Source of the DNA: Cylicocyclus nassatus
Lineage: Eukaryota; Nematoda; Chromadorea; Rhabditida; Strongylidae
Length of the DNA stretch: 64,000 bases
NCBI GenBank assembly: GCA_958299035.1
Contig: CATQJL010000316.1
Span: 90,046,443-90,110,442, forward strand
Reading direction: 5' to 3'
Shown here: positions 12,041 through 29,526 of the stretch, one piece after another
How the letters are laid out: the number at the start of each line of letters is the position of its first letter
How positions within the stretch are numbered: position 1 is the stretch's first letter
Notes under the pieces: generated by a model
Told to the model about the DNA's origin: nothing
Seen by the model: the letters and a program-made list of their open reading frames with translations, nothing else
Database searches by the model: none
Made by a program: the position numbers and the translations under genes

Positions 12041-12733
12041 TTAGGTTGTTGCATAAGTTCTGTCCAATTTAGATTTTTTGAGTTCAACATGTCGTAACTT
12101 CTTTCAAAATCAACTTTTTTCAAGATCTTAGTTTCAGTGTGTTGAGCAATTCCTTGGCTATCAGATGTGTATTGCAATCTGCGGAAATCAGTGTTAAGGA
12201 AGAAGCAAGAACTCAAAAACTTTACAGCGTTTTTCTTCAAACCTGTCATTTTTGACATGGCAATGCTCCCTTATGAGAATTGATAGGCATCTAGTCCAAC
12301 AATGGATAGATAGAGAATTTTTCGTAGTTTATGTTTTTGATTTTGTGCCAGAGAGGTTTTTATGGTGGACCTTTATTACCTAACGTTTCGACAAATATCG
12401 TCTTCTTCGGAGGCCTGAAAGGGATTGCAGTTTTGTATTCGTCAGTCTATACGACCAAACGCCTCTTCTAACTTGCGGTGTTTAGACCTTGTCTAGGCTC
12501 AACGTACTGGAAAACAATCTGAAGTGGAGTCACCAACCTTCAGTCCACCGTGGAGTTAGTAGTCCGCACGACTATGACGGACATCACTGAGAGGTGCTCA
12601 GTGAGTCAAAGCTATATATACAGTCTGCGGTTATAGATGACATAATGATATGCAGGGCAGGAGGTCACTGTTCATTGTCAAGCATTCATTTTTATTATTC
12701 ATCCCCGGAATCCGGCGGATATCCATGCTGCCT

Positions 12734-13018
12734 CTAATGTTTTTCTTGCCGAAATTTAGTCTCATACGCTAATATACATGCGCGTTTTACATTGAAATCG
12801 TCACCTCTATGTGCCTCGACTCTATGTTTTCCTAATGGTGATGACATTGTACCCCGCTTTTTGCTGGCCAGATGTTCCTTCAATCTAACATCAACAGTTA
12901 GTATCCTTCCGGTTTCTCCTATATAAGTTGTTCCACAACTTAAGCACTCTAACTGGTAAACAATACCCTGCTTTGCACAATCACCACTTCCCGTATGGGC
13001 AGACGATGCAGTTTTCAA
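12734..13018 (-). pseudogene. PLE GIY-YIG endonuclease domain
   Basis: 95-codon open stretch with the PLE-type GIY-YIG core: GIVYQLECLSCGTTYIGET, then GRIL, RLKEHL and HRVEAHRGDDF. In PLEs this domain follows the reverse transcriptase and nicks target DNA. A Cys pair (C-L-S-C) precedes the YIG part, as is usual in the family. It is separated from the RT piece by a frame break near 13020-13130. The inverted partner is at 18688-18927. Confidence 0.8.
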
Positions 13019-13131
13019 ATATACAGTCTGTATCTTTCAATCTATTTCTGATCAACCGCTTTCTGATAGTAATGCTAGGAATGCTGACCAGCATTACTTC
13101 GTTCTGTGACTGTGCTCGTGCTATGCATCGT

Positions 13132-13569
13132 TTAATCCTCGCTAAATCTGTCGGATACAAAAGACATGCAAAGGGGAATTTTGTTGTCGTTGCTCCGCCT
13201 AGATTCGTTTACGTATCTAGATGGTCTTTGCCATGATTGGGTTATGTATCCATTGCTGCGAGCAATTTTGCGTGCTAGTTGTAGTGACTCTGATCGTTCG
13301 CTCTCGCCCGTAGCGGTTTTGTACATGTTATGGATAACGGAACGCTTTAGAGCTGTAGGATGCGCTGACGTAGCGTGGACAAGGATGTTTTTGGAGCTTT
13401 CTTTTCTGTGCCACTTGATTCGAACTGTGCCGTCAGACAAATTCACCTGGGTGTCTAAAAAAGAAAGCCAGCCACTGTGCAGGGTTTCTCGTGTAAGCTT
13501 TATGTACTGGGACTGCTGATTTAATATTCTAAAACATTCGTCCATTTCGGACTGTGTTGAGGTGATAAC
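13132..13569 (-). pseudogene. PLE reverse transcriptase, C-terminal part
   Basis: Continues directly from the YIDDCC catalytic motif at about 14898-14925, across the hAT MITE at 13570-14889. It reads VITSTQSEMDECFRILNQQ, then GWLSFLDTQVN and the thumb region with HPTALKRSVIHNMY. Removing the MITE and one 8-bp target copy restores an open junction between YIDDCC and VITSTQSE. It acted in target-primed reverse transcription; it is now interrupted. Confidence 0.82.
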
Positions 13570-14889
13570 CAGGGTCAAGCAAGGGGTGTGGCACATGATC
13601 GCTGGTTACGACCCCCCCCCTGATTGCTGTCTCAATAAGACCCCCCTGAACTATATACCTAAGATAGCATTACCAGAGTTGAGAAAGAGGCAGGCACAAG
13701 TCTTTCGAAAACAACCACCCCCCCCCCTCCCATGAAAGTCTTCAAACGACCCCTTCTTCCTCCTCTTAACCTCCGGACCTCAAAGTGTGACATTCTGGAA
13801 AACACCAGCTTTTTCTAAAGAGTTTCCAGATTTCAGCTGTACGCCCGATTTTGTGTGACTGCACTTTACAATCACACGTAATTTGACGGCTGATTTTGAT
13901 CTGAATGGGCATATTAAAAGGGCCATAATTTTCTTATGGGTGCGGCGTTCGGCTCCAAATTTCCAGTGTAGCAAGAAGAAGCTATGTGCTCAATACTCAT
14001 ACAAGCAGTGGAGCGCTTTTTGGATTTTGAAGGCAGGTTAAGGGGGTGCGGCACACCCCCTTGAAGGCTGCGGCAGCCGCAGCTTTTAAAGGCAGCGTAC
14101 ACCCAAAATTTGAGTTACCGAATTTCCTAGATCTTTCTACACCGTGTATATACTAGACCCAGAAGAAGACCAACTGCGTTGGTCCGGTCTCCTAATGTTG
14201 CTTCTGAGCGGAGAAAACCCCCCTCAATTTTCTTTCACGCCTCCCCTTTTCTTTCGCTCCGCCTCCTCCGGACGAATCCATAACAGCGTAAGCTGCAATT
14301 GCAGTTGCAGTTGCAACATCTGTTGCATTTGTTTTGGGTGTACGCTGCCTTTAAGGGGGTGTGCCGCGCACCCTATTAACTATATCAAAAAACATTTTTA
14401 GCGGACAGTATTTATATGAATCGATAGCCTAAACCTTGTAGATTCCATAGGACTGTTTGGAGCTTGATTCGTCTTCTTAGCTCTGAGTAATATTTGGTGA
14501 AAGCACAGCGATCAAAAGCGAAAAATGGGAAAACGAGATTTTGGTTGGCTTCTAATTCCACAGTTTGCAGGTCTTCTGAAGCGGTATTCCTGAGTTGGAC
14601 AAAGAAGGAGCAGTGCTTTGTCTTGAGTGCAAGAACGGACAGCTAATTCACCTTTGAAACAAAGTTAACCATGTTGGAATTTGACCATTTCATTTAGGTA
14701 GCCTAGTATCTTGAATCTTCAGAATTCGCTCACACTTTGTCTACAGGGGTTAATTGACATGCTAATTATGAATATGATACAAATATCATGTTATTACTAT
14801 TATCAGATTACCCACACACAACCCCCTCCCCTTTGACTCCTCAGTACGATCCCCCAGGTGTGGCGTGCCGTACCCAACGCTTGACCCTG
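13570..14889. mobile_element. hAT-type MITE inserted in the PLE RT gene
   Basis: 1320 bp with inverted ends CAGGGTCAAGC and an exact 8-bp target duplication, GTGATAAC, at 13562-13569 and 14890-14897. An 8-bp TSD and a CAGxG terminus are hallmarks of the hAT superfamily. No transposase is present. Two poly-C runs (13612-13620, 13718-13727) and a nested piggyBac-like MITE (14090-14350) lie inside. Confidence 0.9.
14090..14350. mobile_element. piggyBac-like MITE nested in the hAT MITE
   Basis: 261 bp flanked by TTAA on both sides (14086-14089, 14351-14354), with ends AGGCAGCGTACACCCAAAA and its inverse. It is a shortened relative of 4938-5485 and 32500-33049, sharing the ends and the GTATATACxxGxCCCAGAAG region. 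It is the innermost layer of the stack in 12041-20015. Confidence 0.88.
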
Positions 14890-15306
14890 GTGATAACGCA
14901 GCAATCGTCGATATAGCGACAGTACTGGCAAGCGTGCTAATACTGGCTCCTCAATTTTGCTCATAAAAAAATCGCCAGGACTGGCGCTAGTCTTCGACCC
15001 ATCGCAAGTCCTCTGATCTGGGAGTAGTAATTCCCAGACCACTCAAAAATGTTACAACTCAAACATGCCTTAATGAGGGTCAGTATGCACGTTTTGCTCA
15101 GCTTAAAGGTGACCATGGTGGAATAGTATTTGTCCAGCATCTCCGACATGGCTTGCAGAGCGGCACTGTTATGAACATTAGTGTAAAGTGATGTTACGTC
15201 AAAAGACTCGATAACACCATTTTGTTCAAAACTCATGCTTCGCAACTGCTCGACAAATTGTTGAGTGTTAGACAAATGTGCTGGTACCTTGGCTAATAGT
15301 TGGCTC
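14890..15306 (-). pseudogene. PLE reverse transcriptase, central catalytic part
   Basis: Reads LLAKVPAHLSNTQQFVEQL, then IESFDVTSLYTNV (motif A with the catalytic Asp), then GLAMGRRLAPVLA (motif B) and EEPVLARLP. A 1-2 nt frameshift follows, after which CRYIDDCC (motif C, two catalytic Asp) is read in another frame. It joins 17617-17965 upstream and 13132-13569 downstream once the two MITEs are removed. Confidence 0.82.
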
Positions 15307-17616
15307 CAGAGGTGCGATAGGGGGAGCCAAGTCTCCCCCTACCTTCACTTTTGAGCTGATACGGAGTGACCACCTTCACTTTTGCGAAAAAATTTTTGTT
15401 GAATATAAAGAAGGAAAATAAGTAAAACAAACGCAAAAGGGATTATTGAAGGCATATACATATGTATTGCAGTTTTAGGAACTCGCCGTCACCCATCGGA
15501 AGCGAAGGCCATCACCGCCATGGACGCATCCACTTTTCCGCCTTTCCACGAAATCGGAGAAGATAGCTTCGGGACGAATTTCGATTTAAAAAGCTATGAC
15601 CAAACGGTCCTCCTTAGGGCCAACAATTGACCCAACGGCCCTTTTTAGGGCCACAGATACGATGAACACAGCGGCATAAATATTCGAAATAAACGTGTCA
15701 ATGAAATGGTGTATTTTAAAGTGAAACTCAACGACACTCTACAGATTTTATTAAGTAAATTTAGTTATGTCGTACTGCCAAGAAAGTAGGTCGATCCAGG
15801 AAGTATTTGCCGAGAACCAGAATTTTGAATGAAAAAATAACCAGAAATCATGCAAAATTGCCACTGTTATAAACCAAGTGGGTGAAGATGTCAGCAACTG
15901 CGACTTCATAGGTTTTAAAGGGTAAGTGTTGCTCTAACAGATAGTGAAAGAATCGGGTCGATTTGAGCAGTGGTCGCTGAGAACGAGAATTTTGAAAAAT
16001 TAGGCGATTTTAGGCTAATTTTTGACTGCTGACATTTGAACTCCTAAAACTCTTGATTGTGAAGATGCGTGATGTTGCGACTTCATAGGTTTTCTAGGGT
16101 AAGGTTTGCCCTACTAGAATATGTCTTACCCGTACCAATTCATCAAAGCACCGCCGAGATCCAGGCTCTTGAAAAAGCAGGTAAAAAACAGCTTTTTGAA
16201 CTTCAACAGCTCGTAACTTCTCCAGAACTGCATGAATCATGTTGCGACTTCATAGGTTGAATTCTTCTTATCAAGAGCTTTCAGATGATATATAATATGT
16301 GGGAGTTTCGCGCCTCTTACGGCATATGCCCGGGGGGGGGGGGGAGACTTTGGCCTAAAAAGTCTCCCCCTCCCCGGTCATACGTCGAAGAAGGCCCCAA
16401 ACCCCCATATATCATATACATCTGAAAGCCCTTGATGAGAGGAATCTAACCTATGAAGTCGCAACATGATTCATGCAGTTCTGGAGAAGTTACGAGCTGT
16501 TGAAGTTCAAAAAGCTGTTTTTTACCTGCTTTTTCAAGAGCCTGGATCTCGGCGGTGCTTTGATGAATTGGTGCGGGTAAGATATATTCTAGTAGGGCAA
16601 ACCTTACCCTAGAAAACCTATGAAGTCGCAACATCACACATCTTCACAATCAAGAGTTTTAGGAGTTCAAATGTCAGCAGTCAAAAATTAGCCTAAAATC
16701 GCCTAATTTTTCAAAATTCTCGTTCTCAGCGACCACTGCTCAAATCGACCCGATTCTTTCACCATCTGTTAGAGCAACACTTACCCTTTAAAACCTATGA
16801 AGTCGCAGTTGCTGACATCTTCAACCACTTGGTTTATAACAGTGGCAATTTTGCATGATTTCTGGTTATTTTTTCATTCAAAATTCTGGTTCTCGGCAAA
16901 TACTTCCTGGATCGACCTACTTTCTTCGCAGTACGACATAACTAAATTTACTTAATAAAATCTGTAGAGTGTCGTTGAGTTTCACTTCAAAATACACCAT
17001 TTCATTGACACGTTTATTTCGAATATTTATGCCGCTGTGTTCATCGTATCTGTGGCCCTAAAGAGGGCCGTTGGGTCGCAGTTATTGGCCCTAAAGAGGA
17101 CCGTTGGGTTAGAGCTCTTCAGTTGTCCGAAGTCATCATGAAGCTTTGCTCTATCGTAGAAAGTGCTGAGGCGTATATGCGTCCATGCCGGTGATGACCT
17201 CCAGTTCTCGCAGAAGGCGACGGCGATTTCCTAAAAATAAACTACATAGAATATGCTCTCAATACTTTCTTTTGCGTTCGTTTTGCTTAATTTCCTTTTT
17301 TTCAGTTTTAGCAAAAAAATCAATACCCAAAAGTCCGAAAAAAACCCAAACCAAAAAAAACCCAAAAAACCCAGTTCAAAGTCCGTCCTGTGCCTCCCCC
17401 CTCTCTACCCCCACCACCGGTCAACGTTTTTGAGAGGTGAGTGTCCGGCACTACCACCTTCATTTTTGCTGCCCTGTGGTAGCTGCGACCCCCCCCCCCC
17501 CCGGTCGACTTTTTTGGGAGGTGAGTGTCCGACTACCACCTTCACTTTTGGCCGGCCAGTGATAGCTGGGACCACCTTCACTTTTGGGGGACCCGGCTCC
17601 CCCTATCGCACCTCTG
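15307..17616. mobile_element. hAT-type foldback element inserted in the PLE RT gene
   Basis: 2310 bp with ends CAGAGGTGCGATAGGGGGAG and its inverse, and an exact 8-bp target duplication, GTTGGCTC, at 15299-15306 and 17617-17624. The interior is a huge inverted repeat (about 15605-16320 against 16355-17115) whose centre holds a 13-G run at 16332-16344. Identical 63-aa frames at 16069-16260 (+) and 16446-16637 (-) are products of this symmetry, not genes. A 14-C run lies at 17489-17502. Confidence 0.9.
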
Positions 17617-18209
17617 GTTGGCTCACGATCTTATTAAGAAACCACGATATTCGATCAGTGGGACCGCCTACGCAGCTTATTATGGGACGAATTTTGTATG
17701 AGTCGGGTGACATAGACTGGGATTGATTATCTGCTACTTTATGCGTCTTGATCAGGTGGTAAAAATCCGGGCAGCTAGGATTATCTAGCTTCAATCTGCT
17801 GATCAACTTATCGTCAAGCCCGGCAGACTTTCCGACACTGATGCAAACCTCATTCAACTTTCTACATTGTGACTGATATTCTAGCTTTGTAGCAGGTTGG
17901 TAAATCGTGGTATCGGAGAGATGCATCTGTGCAATCTTTCGATCCAACGATTGTGGCATAATCACAAATTCCCCGCCTTTGTCTTATGGAGACTCGGATT
18001 GTTCCTTCTTCTGTTAATTCACGCACCTCTCTAAAACCTTGCCACTGTTCTTGCGTCATGTTGGTCTGATGTACCCGTTTAAATTTGTTCAAAACATGCA
18101 AGATTTCGGTAGAAAGGATGCGGAATTTCGTATCTACCGTGGGCACAGGCTCGGGTTCTTCATAAAAGGAGCGAGGAAATGGTGTTATTGGCAAAGTCAT
18201 GCTATCCAC
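17617..18209 (-). pseudogene. PLE reverse transcriptase, N-terminal part
   Basis: Two overlapping frames (18209-17862 and 17965-17603) together give SFYEEPEPVPTVDTKF..., HLSDTTIYQPATKLEY, then CPDFYHLIKTHK (RT motif 1 region) and KIRPIISCVGGPTDRISW (motif 2), ending FLNKIVSQ at the MITE insertion. One frameshift lies near 17960. The order fits the Penelope-like RT family. Confidence 0.8.
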
Positions 18210-18308
18210 TGGTAACAGTTGACGAGTACCGTTTCTTGTCTAGCCTTGATTCTCAACGAATCTCGCAATGATGTAAACTCCCCATTATTTTTCGGCACAT
18301 AAAGGGAC

Positions 18309-18560
18309 TTACGTTCTGCGATGGTGCAAACGATGGACCGAGGCTAAGAAACCGAATAGCATGCGTTGATGAATGAATGTCTCCGATGACAGTGACTCTT
18401 GCAGCATCAATATCATTCTGAAAGGACAAATCAGTAAAACGGTGGTCTTGAGGAAAGATCGTCTCATCATCGTTAAGTTTCCCATGCAGTGATCCCGAGA
18501 GTTGATCGAACTTTTGGCAAAGCTTCGATTTAGCCTCAGTGAGGCCATTAAACGATGCAT
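18309..18560 (-). pseudogene. PLE 5' region, degraded coding
   Basis: Minus-strand stretch upstream of the RT and next to the inverted arm. The 83-codon frame (NRSFAKSSINSRDH...) gives no motif I can name. By position it corresponds to the 5' part of the PLE. Confidence in any coding role is low. Confidence 0.35.
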
Positions 18561-18687
18561 AGCACGAGCACAGTCACAGACGAAGTAATGCTGGCCAGCA
18601 CAGAAAGCGGTTGATCAGAAATAGATTGTATGATACAGACTGTATATCTGAAAGCTGCATCGTCTGCCCATACGGGAAGTTAGGTGA

Positions 18688-18927
18688 TTGTGCAAAGCAG
18701 AGTATTGTTTCCAGTTAGAGTGCTTAAGTTGTGGAACAACTTATGTAGGAGAAACCGGAAGGATACTAAGTGTTAGATTGAAGGAACATCTGGCCAGCAA
18801 AAAGCGGGGTACAATGTCATCACCATCAGAAAAACATAGATTCGAGGCACATAGAGGTGACGATTTCAATGTAAAACGCGTATGTATATTAGCGTATGAG
18901 ACTAAATTTCGGCAAGAAAGACATTAG
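18688..18927 (+). pseudogene. PLE GIY-YIG domain, inverted second copy
   Basis: Plus-strand copy of the domain at 12734-13018, reading FQLECLSCGTTYVGETGR, RLKEHLASKK and KFRQERH. It lacks the reverse transcriptase on its own strand and represents the inverted terminal arm of the PLE. Confidence 0.8.
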
Positions 18928-20015
18928 AGGCAGCATGGATATCTGCCGGAAATCCGGGGATGAATAATAAAAATGAATGCTTGACAATGACCAGTGACCT
19001 CCTGCCCTGCATATCATTATGTCATCTATAACCGCAGACTGTATATATAGCTTTGACTCACTGAGCACCCCTCAGTGATGTCCGTCATAGTCGTGCGGAC
19101 TACTAACTCCACGGTGGACTGAAGGTTGGTGACTCCACTTCAGATTGTTTTCCAGTATGTTGAGCCTAGACAAAATCTAAACACCGCAAGTTAGAAGAGG
19201 CGTTTGGTCGTATAGACTGACGAATACAAAACTGCAATCCCTTTTAGGCCTCCGAAGGAGACGATATTTGTCGAAACGTTAGGCAATAAAGGTCCACCAT
19301 AAAAACCTCTCTGGCACAAAATCAAATACATAAAAACTAAATGCCGAGGTTCAAAGAAGAGAGCACATGGAAACTATTTTCGTAGATTATTTTGCACCAT
19401 GAAAGAGCCCATAGTGTCTGCGTTGCCGAGAGAGTTTTTTGACCGAACAAAAAGTTAGCCACTTTTTGACCTCGTTTCAGTGCATGTGTGCATGCCTATT
19501 TACGAATTATGAAAGTTTTACAATTGACGTGAGCGCCGAAAAGAAATCAGTGGATGGTCTCTGCTAGCCTTGCTTTATCAGCACCTTCAACTTTAGAGTC
19601 GTCGATTACTTCTATTCGCAGAAAGTTATAGCTTGTAAAAAATTTATGCAAAAATTAATGTTTGAGAGTAAATTTTACTAGCAAGACGTTTTCTTCGTGA
19701 AAGTGAACTTATGCGTATGCTAGCCTATTACACCCTTATTCCGCAACCAATTAAAAAACTTCACCGAAAGGGCGCATTGTGGAAATTTTCTCGCAAGAAC
19801 GTATCTAGGGTAAGGACGTACCTCGACCACTTGGAGATTTTAGGCCTGAAATCTTCTTACACTAAGAAATTTATTGAAATTTCAAATGCTTCAGAAAGCG
19901 CAAGAAAAGTACTTTCTAATGACACTAACAATACCGCATAGAAATGAAATTCTCTTAGAACAGCTACTTCAAACATAAGGCAAAAAAAATCGGACAGAAC
20001 TTATGCAACAACCTA

Positions 20016-20523
20016 ATATAATAATGATGGCTTAACATGGATAGTACAAAAGTTGCAGGTTTTGAATAATAGACAGAAAGTATGAAGTCATTTTGCACAT
20101 CGCTGCACAAAAAAGGCCCATTGCAAAAAGTAGAAAATTATTTTGTTTTTTTGAGATTGCAGTCAGTGTCTGTTAATACTGTATCCGCAAGCCCTCGAAA
20201 TTGTGTATCCGCATTGTCGTCCGTGATATTACTTCATGTTACATGCCTCTCGTAACTTATTTACGAGCAACTCACGGATTTCCCTCTGTGTTTCTTCCCA
20301 TGCACACTGAACGGACGTTGCTCTTATAGAAGCTAAAGATCAGCATCGCACCCAACCGCACGCTCACCTGTCAGCTAGCGTTGCATTCAAAGCTTGAAGG
20401 AGTGCCGCTCGCTAACTTTACTAACCTCAACTGGGGTTTTAGCTTTGATCACCTGAGTCGGTATAGCTTTATCATAGGTCCAAGTCTAAATTTGTTGGGT
20501 ACATTATGAGCAATTGTATTTAG
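20016..20523. other. No gene seen
   Basis: No supported exon or repeat boundary in this stretch. Confidence 0.5.
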
Positions 20524-21101
20524 AGGCACGTCCACCCAAAATGCGGTCGATGAGATTTCGATGCCTAAGGCCCCGGACAGCTTCACGCGATTTGATCGTC
20601 GCGACTGAATCGCGACGAGACAACTGTTACAACATCATTCCATGCCGATCAACTTGCATTTCGGTTGTTATACTTTTCCAGCCCGAGATTTTTGAATGTG
20701 AAACGAAAATGAATAGAAATGTCGGCGATTGAGTCGCGACGATCAAATCGCGTGAAGTCTGTCCGGGCCTAAGAGCCCTGCCCCCCCCCCCCCACCCCAA
20801 CCGTATACTTATCCAACTCGCGCTGGCAAAAGTTGCTTCCAAAGCGAGAAAATTGCTTCGAAAATCGCTCCGATGACAGATTCGCCACGTTGGCTCCTCC
20901 CTTTGAGTGGGCATGACGTTCGTCCCGCCCATCCGTGCGCGCCCAACCAATCACCGTATCGAAGAAATCGCTCTGCGGATTCTGAAGACGGCGGTTTTTG
21001 TGGTTTTCGCGGATTTTCGACTTTATATTCGGATTCAGGAGTATGAGAAGGCCCTGGAACGGCAAAAACATGGAGGTCGAATTTTTGGGTGGACGGTGCC
21101 T
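20524..21101. mobile_element. piggyBac-like MITE, second subfamily
   Basis: Ends AGGCACGTCCACCCAAAA and inverted TTTTTGGGTGGACGGTGCCT; flanks TTAG (left, decayed) and TTAA (right). Related right-end segments (GGTTTTCGCGGATT..., GGAACGxCxxAAACATGGA) occur at about 45836-45915 and 61880-61960, in the second introns of genes B and C. It contains a nested PIF-like MITE and a 13-C run (20781-20793). Confidence 0.75.
20569..20769. mobile_element. PIF/Harbinger-like MITE nested in a piggyBac-like MITE
   Basis: 201 bp with imperfect inverted ends GGCCCCGGACAG and CTGTCCGGGCC and flanking TAA on both sides (20566-20568, 20770-20772), as expected of PIF/Harbinger. The arms continue as CTTCACGCGATTTGATCGTC against its inverse. 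The class is inferred from TSD length and the terminal G run only. Confidence 0.6.
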
Positions 21102-21610
21102 TTAAGAAGGCTGACTACAATAGATGTATGGGGATGCAAGATTATGCGGAAGACAGCCTTCAATATGAAAGAGTTTTGGCGTCTTCAGTTCTCAAAAAAG
21201 AGATGTGCGAATCGGTTAGCCATTACTGATCTTGCTTGAAGAGGACCGGGAAGAGCAGGAAAAAGGGGAGGAAGAGAAGACATTTGAGCCTTTTTAGCCG
21301 CAAAGTTTTTTCAGAAATCAATTCCCTACAAAAAGCACCTCAAACAGTAATTCTAAACAGCCAAGAAAATATTGCAGATTGATTTACAACGTACACTTGC
21401 CCGCTCCTAAGATTTTTCGGAGCTTCTGGATTCATCTTTGGTGAGCATTATGCGCTTGGTAATATACAAAATCCATTCCATTTCACCTAAGACTTCGCTT
21501 CGCTTGCAAGTGCTAGCAAAGAATCCTTTACCCCTTACTGCTGCTCCTTACATATTCCCCCACTTTCATTGTGCTTATACCAACGCTTCCATTTCATGCT
21601 TGCATAAGAC

Positions 21611-23089
21611 CTCAGATAATCGCCGGGGGCAGGCGGTCCGCAAACTCGCGCTTTTCTGCAGGCGGTCAGCAGAATTTTGGGGCGTGGCCAAACCTTCAGC
21701 GGGCGGTACTTCCGCGTTCTGCCAGCGGGCAGCAATACAGAATTTTCTGCGAGCGCTCGTCAAATAATATCTTCCAGCGAGCGCTGGCCAAACTTTCAGC
21801 AAGCGCTCGGACTCTTTTTAGATATTTTCGGGCGTACGTCGAGCGCAGGTAAGACTCTGTGTGGCAGAGGTGTCACCCTCAGATAATCGCCGGGGGCAGG
21901 CGGTCCGCAAACTCGCGCTTTTCTGCAAGCGGTCAGCAAAATTTTGGAGCGCGGCCAAACCTTCAGCGAGCGGTACTTCCCTATTCTGCCAGCGGGCAGC
22001 AATACAGAATTTTCTGCAAGCGCTCGTCAAATAATTTCTTTCAGCGAGCGCTGACTAAACTTTCAGCAAGCGCTCGGACTCCTTTCATGCACTTTCGTGC
22101 GTACGCCGAGCTAAGGTAAGACTCTACCTGGCAGAGGTGTCTTCGATGGTTTTATTACCCAAGTTTGGGGTACTTTCTCTCAGCGGAAAGTACCTGGGGG
22201 TTGCGCGGTTTTCCACAAAAGACCGTGCGGCCCCCGAAATTTTTGCATATTCTTGCGGAAAGTCCGCGAGAATGCGGCCGCTGCGCCGCAGCTAATCTGT
22301 AAAGAAACCGCGATTGTTCTTCACACATTCGTCTTTAATTTCGCCAACTTTCTTCCAAATTTCTGCAAGCGGGCCGCAAAAAATCAACGAACTATTTTTC
22401 CGGTGCGCGCTTGCTCAAAATTCGCATGGCCGCCTGCCCCCGGCGGTTATCTGAGCCGTTGGTTTAATTACTCTCAGACAATCGCTGGGGGCAGGCGGGC
22501 ACCGGAAAAATAGATTGCTGATTTCTCGCACCCCGCTCGAGGATTTTTTGCAAAGCAATCAGGACTTTTCGGAAGACCGCTCGCTGAGTCAGCGGATTTT
22601 TGGGAGACCGCCTGTTGAATTTTTTTCGCTCTTATCTTTTGCAGATGTATTGCTGAATCTCTGAGAAATCGAGAAATCAGCAAGCGGCATCCCGAAAAGT
22701 CCTGATTGCTTTCCAAAAAATCCGCGAGCGGGGTGCAAGAGATCAGCAATCTATTTTTCCGGTGCCCGCCTGCCCTCGGCGATTGTCTGAGCTCAAGTTT
22801 GAGTTACTTTCTCTCAGCGGAAAGTACCTGGGGGTTGCGCGGTCCTCCACAAAGGAACGTGCGGCCTTCGAAATTTTTGCATATTCTCGCGGAAAGTCCG
22901 CGAGAATGCGGCCACTGCGCCGCAGCTAATCCATAAAGAAACCGCGATTGTTCTTCAAGCATTCGTCTTTAATTTTGCCAACTTTCTTCCAAATTTCTGC
23001 AAGCGGGCCGCAAAAAATCAACGAACTATTTTTCCGGTGCGCGCTTGCTCAAAATTCGCATGGCCGCCTGCCCCCGGCGATTATCTGAG
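21611..23089. repeat. Cluster of direct and inverted repeats with CTCAGATAATCGCCGGGGGC ends
   Basis: Five units share the terminal motif CTCAGA(T/C)AATCGC(C/T)GGGGGCAGG. Two direct units of 267-bp period lie at 21611-21877 and 21878-about 22140. Two direct units of about 290 bp lie at about 22167-22455 and 22800-23089 and end with the inverted motif. A 319-bp near-perfect palindrome (22473-22791) sits between them. Within units, GCAAGCGCTCG-type blocks recur. The overlapping open frames here are artefacts. It looks like a DNA transposon family inserted repeatedly into itself. Confidence 0.78.
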
Positions 23090-23477
23090 ACTGTCATATC
23101 TGTTCGACATGTCTTCACCCATTTTTTATTCATTTCAAGGCAGTTAAAGAATGATGCGAAAGCCATATAAACCCTTCGCAAAACTGCCCAACAAATCAGT
23201 TGCCGTCACAGACTGCAGATGGACATTTAAAACAGAGTCAACAATTTTGACTAACGTTTACCAAGCTTAAAGTAGACAAAGTTCAATACGCAGCAAGATT
23301 TCATCTTTATTAAGCTTTTTTTTGCATTTCAGAGCCACACTCGGCTTCCGCATAGATAGCATATAAGTTAACAAGAAAGAGAAATTGCTATTCCTTAGTT
23401 CAAGCAGCTCTTCAGATACGAATTGAAGTTGTGAATACTTTTCAGGTCACGTAGCGCTGCATCCAGAGGAATAGAAA

Positions 23478-29526
<6,049 letters not shown>

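Larger units (their letters stand above)
12328..19345 (-). mobile_element. Penelope-like retroelement with inverted terminal arms
   Basis: The two ends (about 12328-13136 and 18548-19345) are inverted copies of each other. Each includes the GIY-YIG coding region and the 3' end with CCTAACGTTTCGACAAATA. Between them, on the minus strand, lie the N-terminal region (18560-18209) and the reverse transcriptase in three pieces (17965-17617, 15306-14890, 13569-13132). PLEs commonly have repeated terminal segments in direct or inverted order, which fits this layout. Frameshifts and two MITE insertions make it non-functional. Confidence 0.82.
12041..20015. mobile_element. Composite region bounded by mariner-type TIRs (nested transposon stack)
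   Basis: Starts TTAGGTTGTTGCATAAGTTC after TA and ends with the inverse followed by TA; about 29 of the outer 30 bases match. A MITE of this family would normally be below 1 kb. The 7975-bp length is explained by a Penelope-like element inserted inside (about 12328-19345), itself carrying two hAT-type MITEs, one of which holds a piggyBac-like MITE. The outer element's own sequence is only about 290 bp on the left and 670 bp on the right. Confidence 0.8.

Noticed and set aside
16069..16637. Pair of 63-aa proteins on opposite strands
   Set aside because: Identical because they lie in the two arms of one foldback element; no coding signal.
21535..22119. Several overlapping 66-93 aa frames on both strands
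   Set aside because: Products of GC-rich direct repeats; the frames mirror each other between repeat units.
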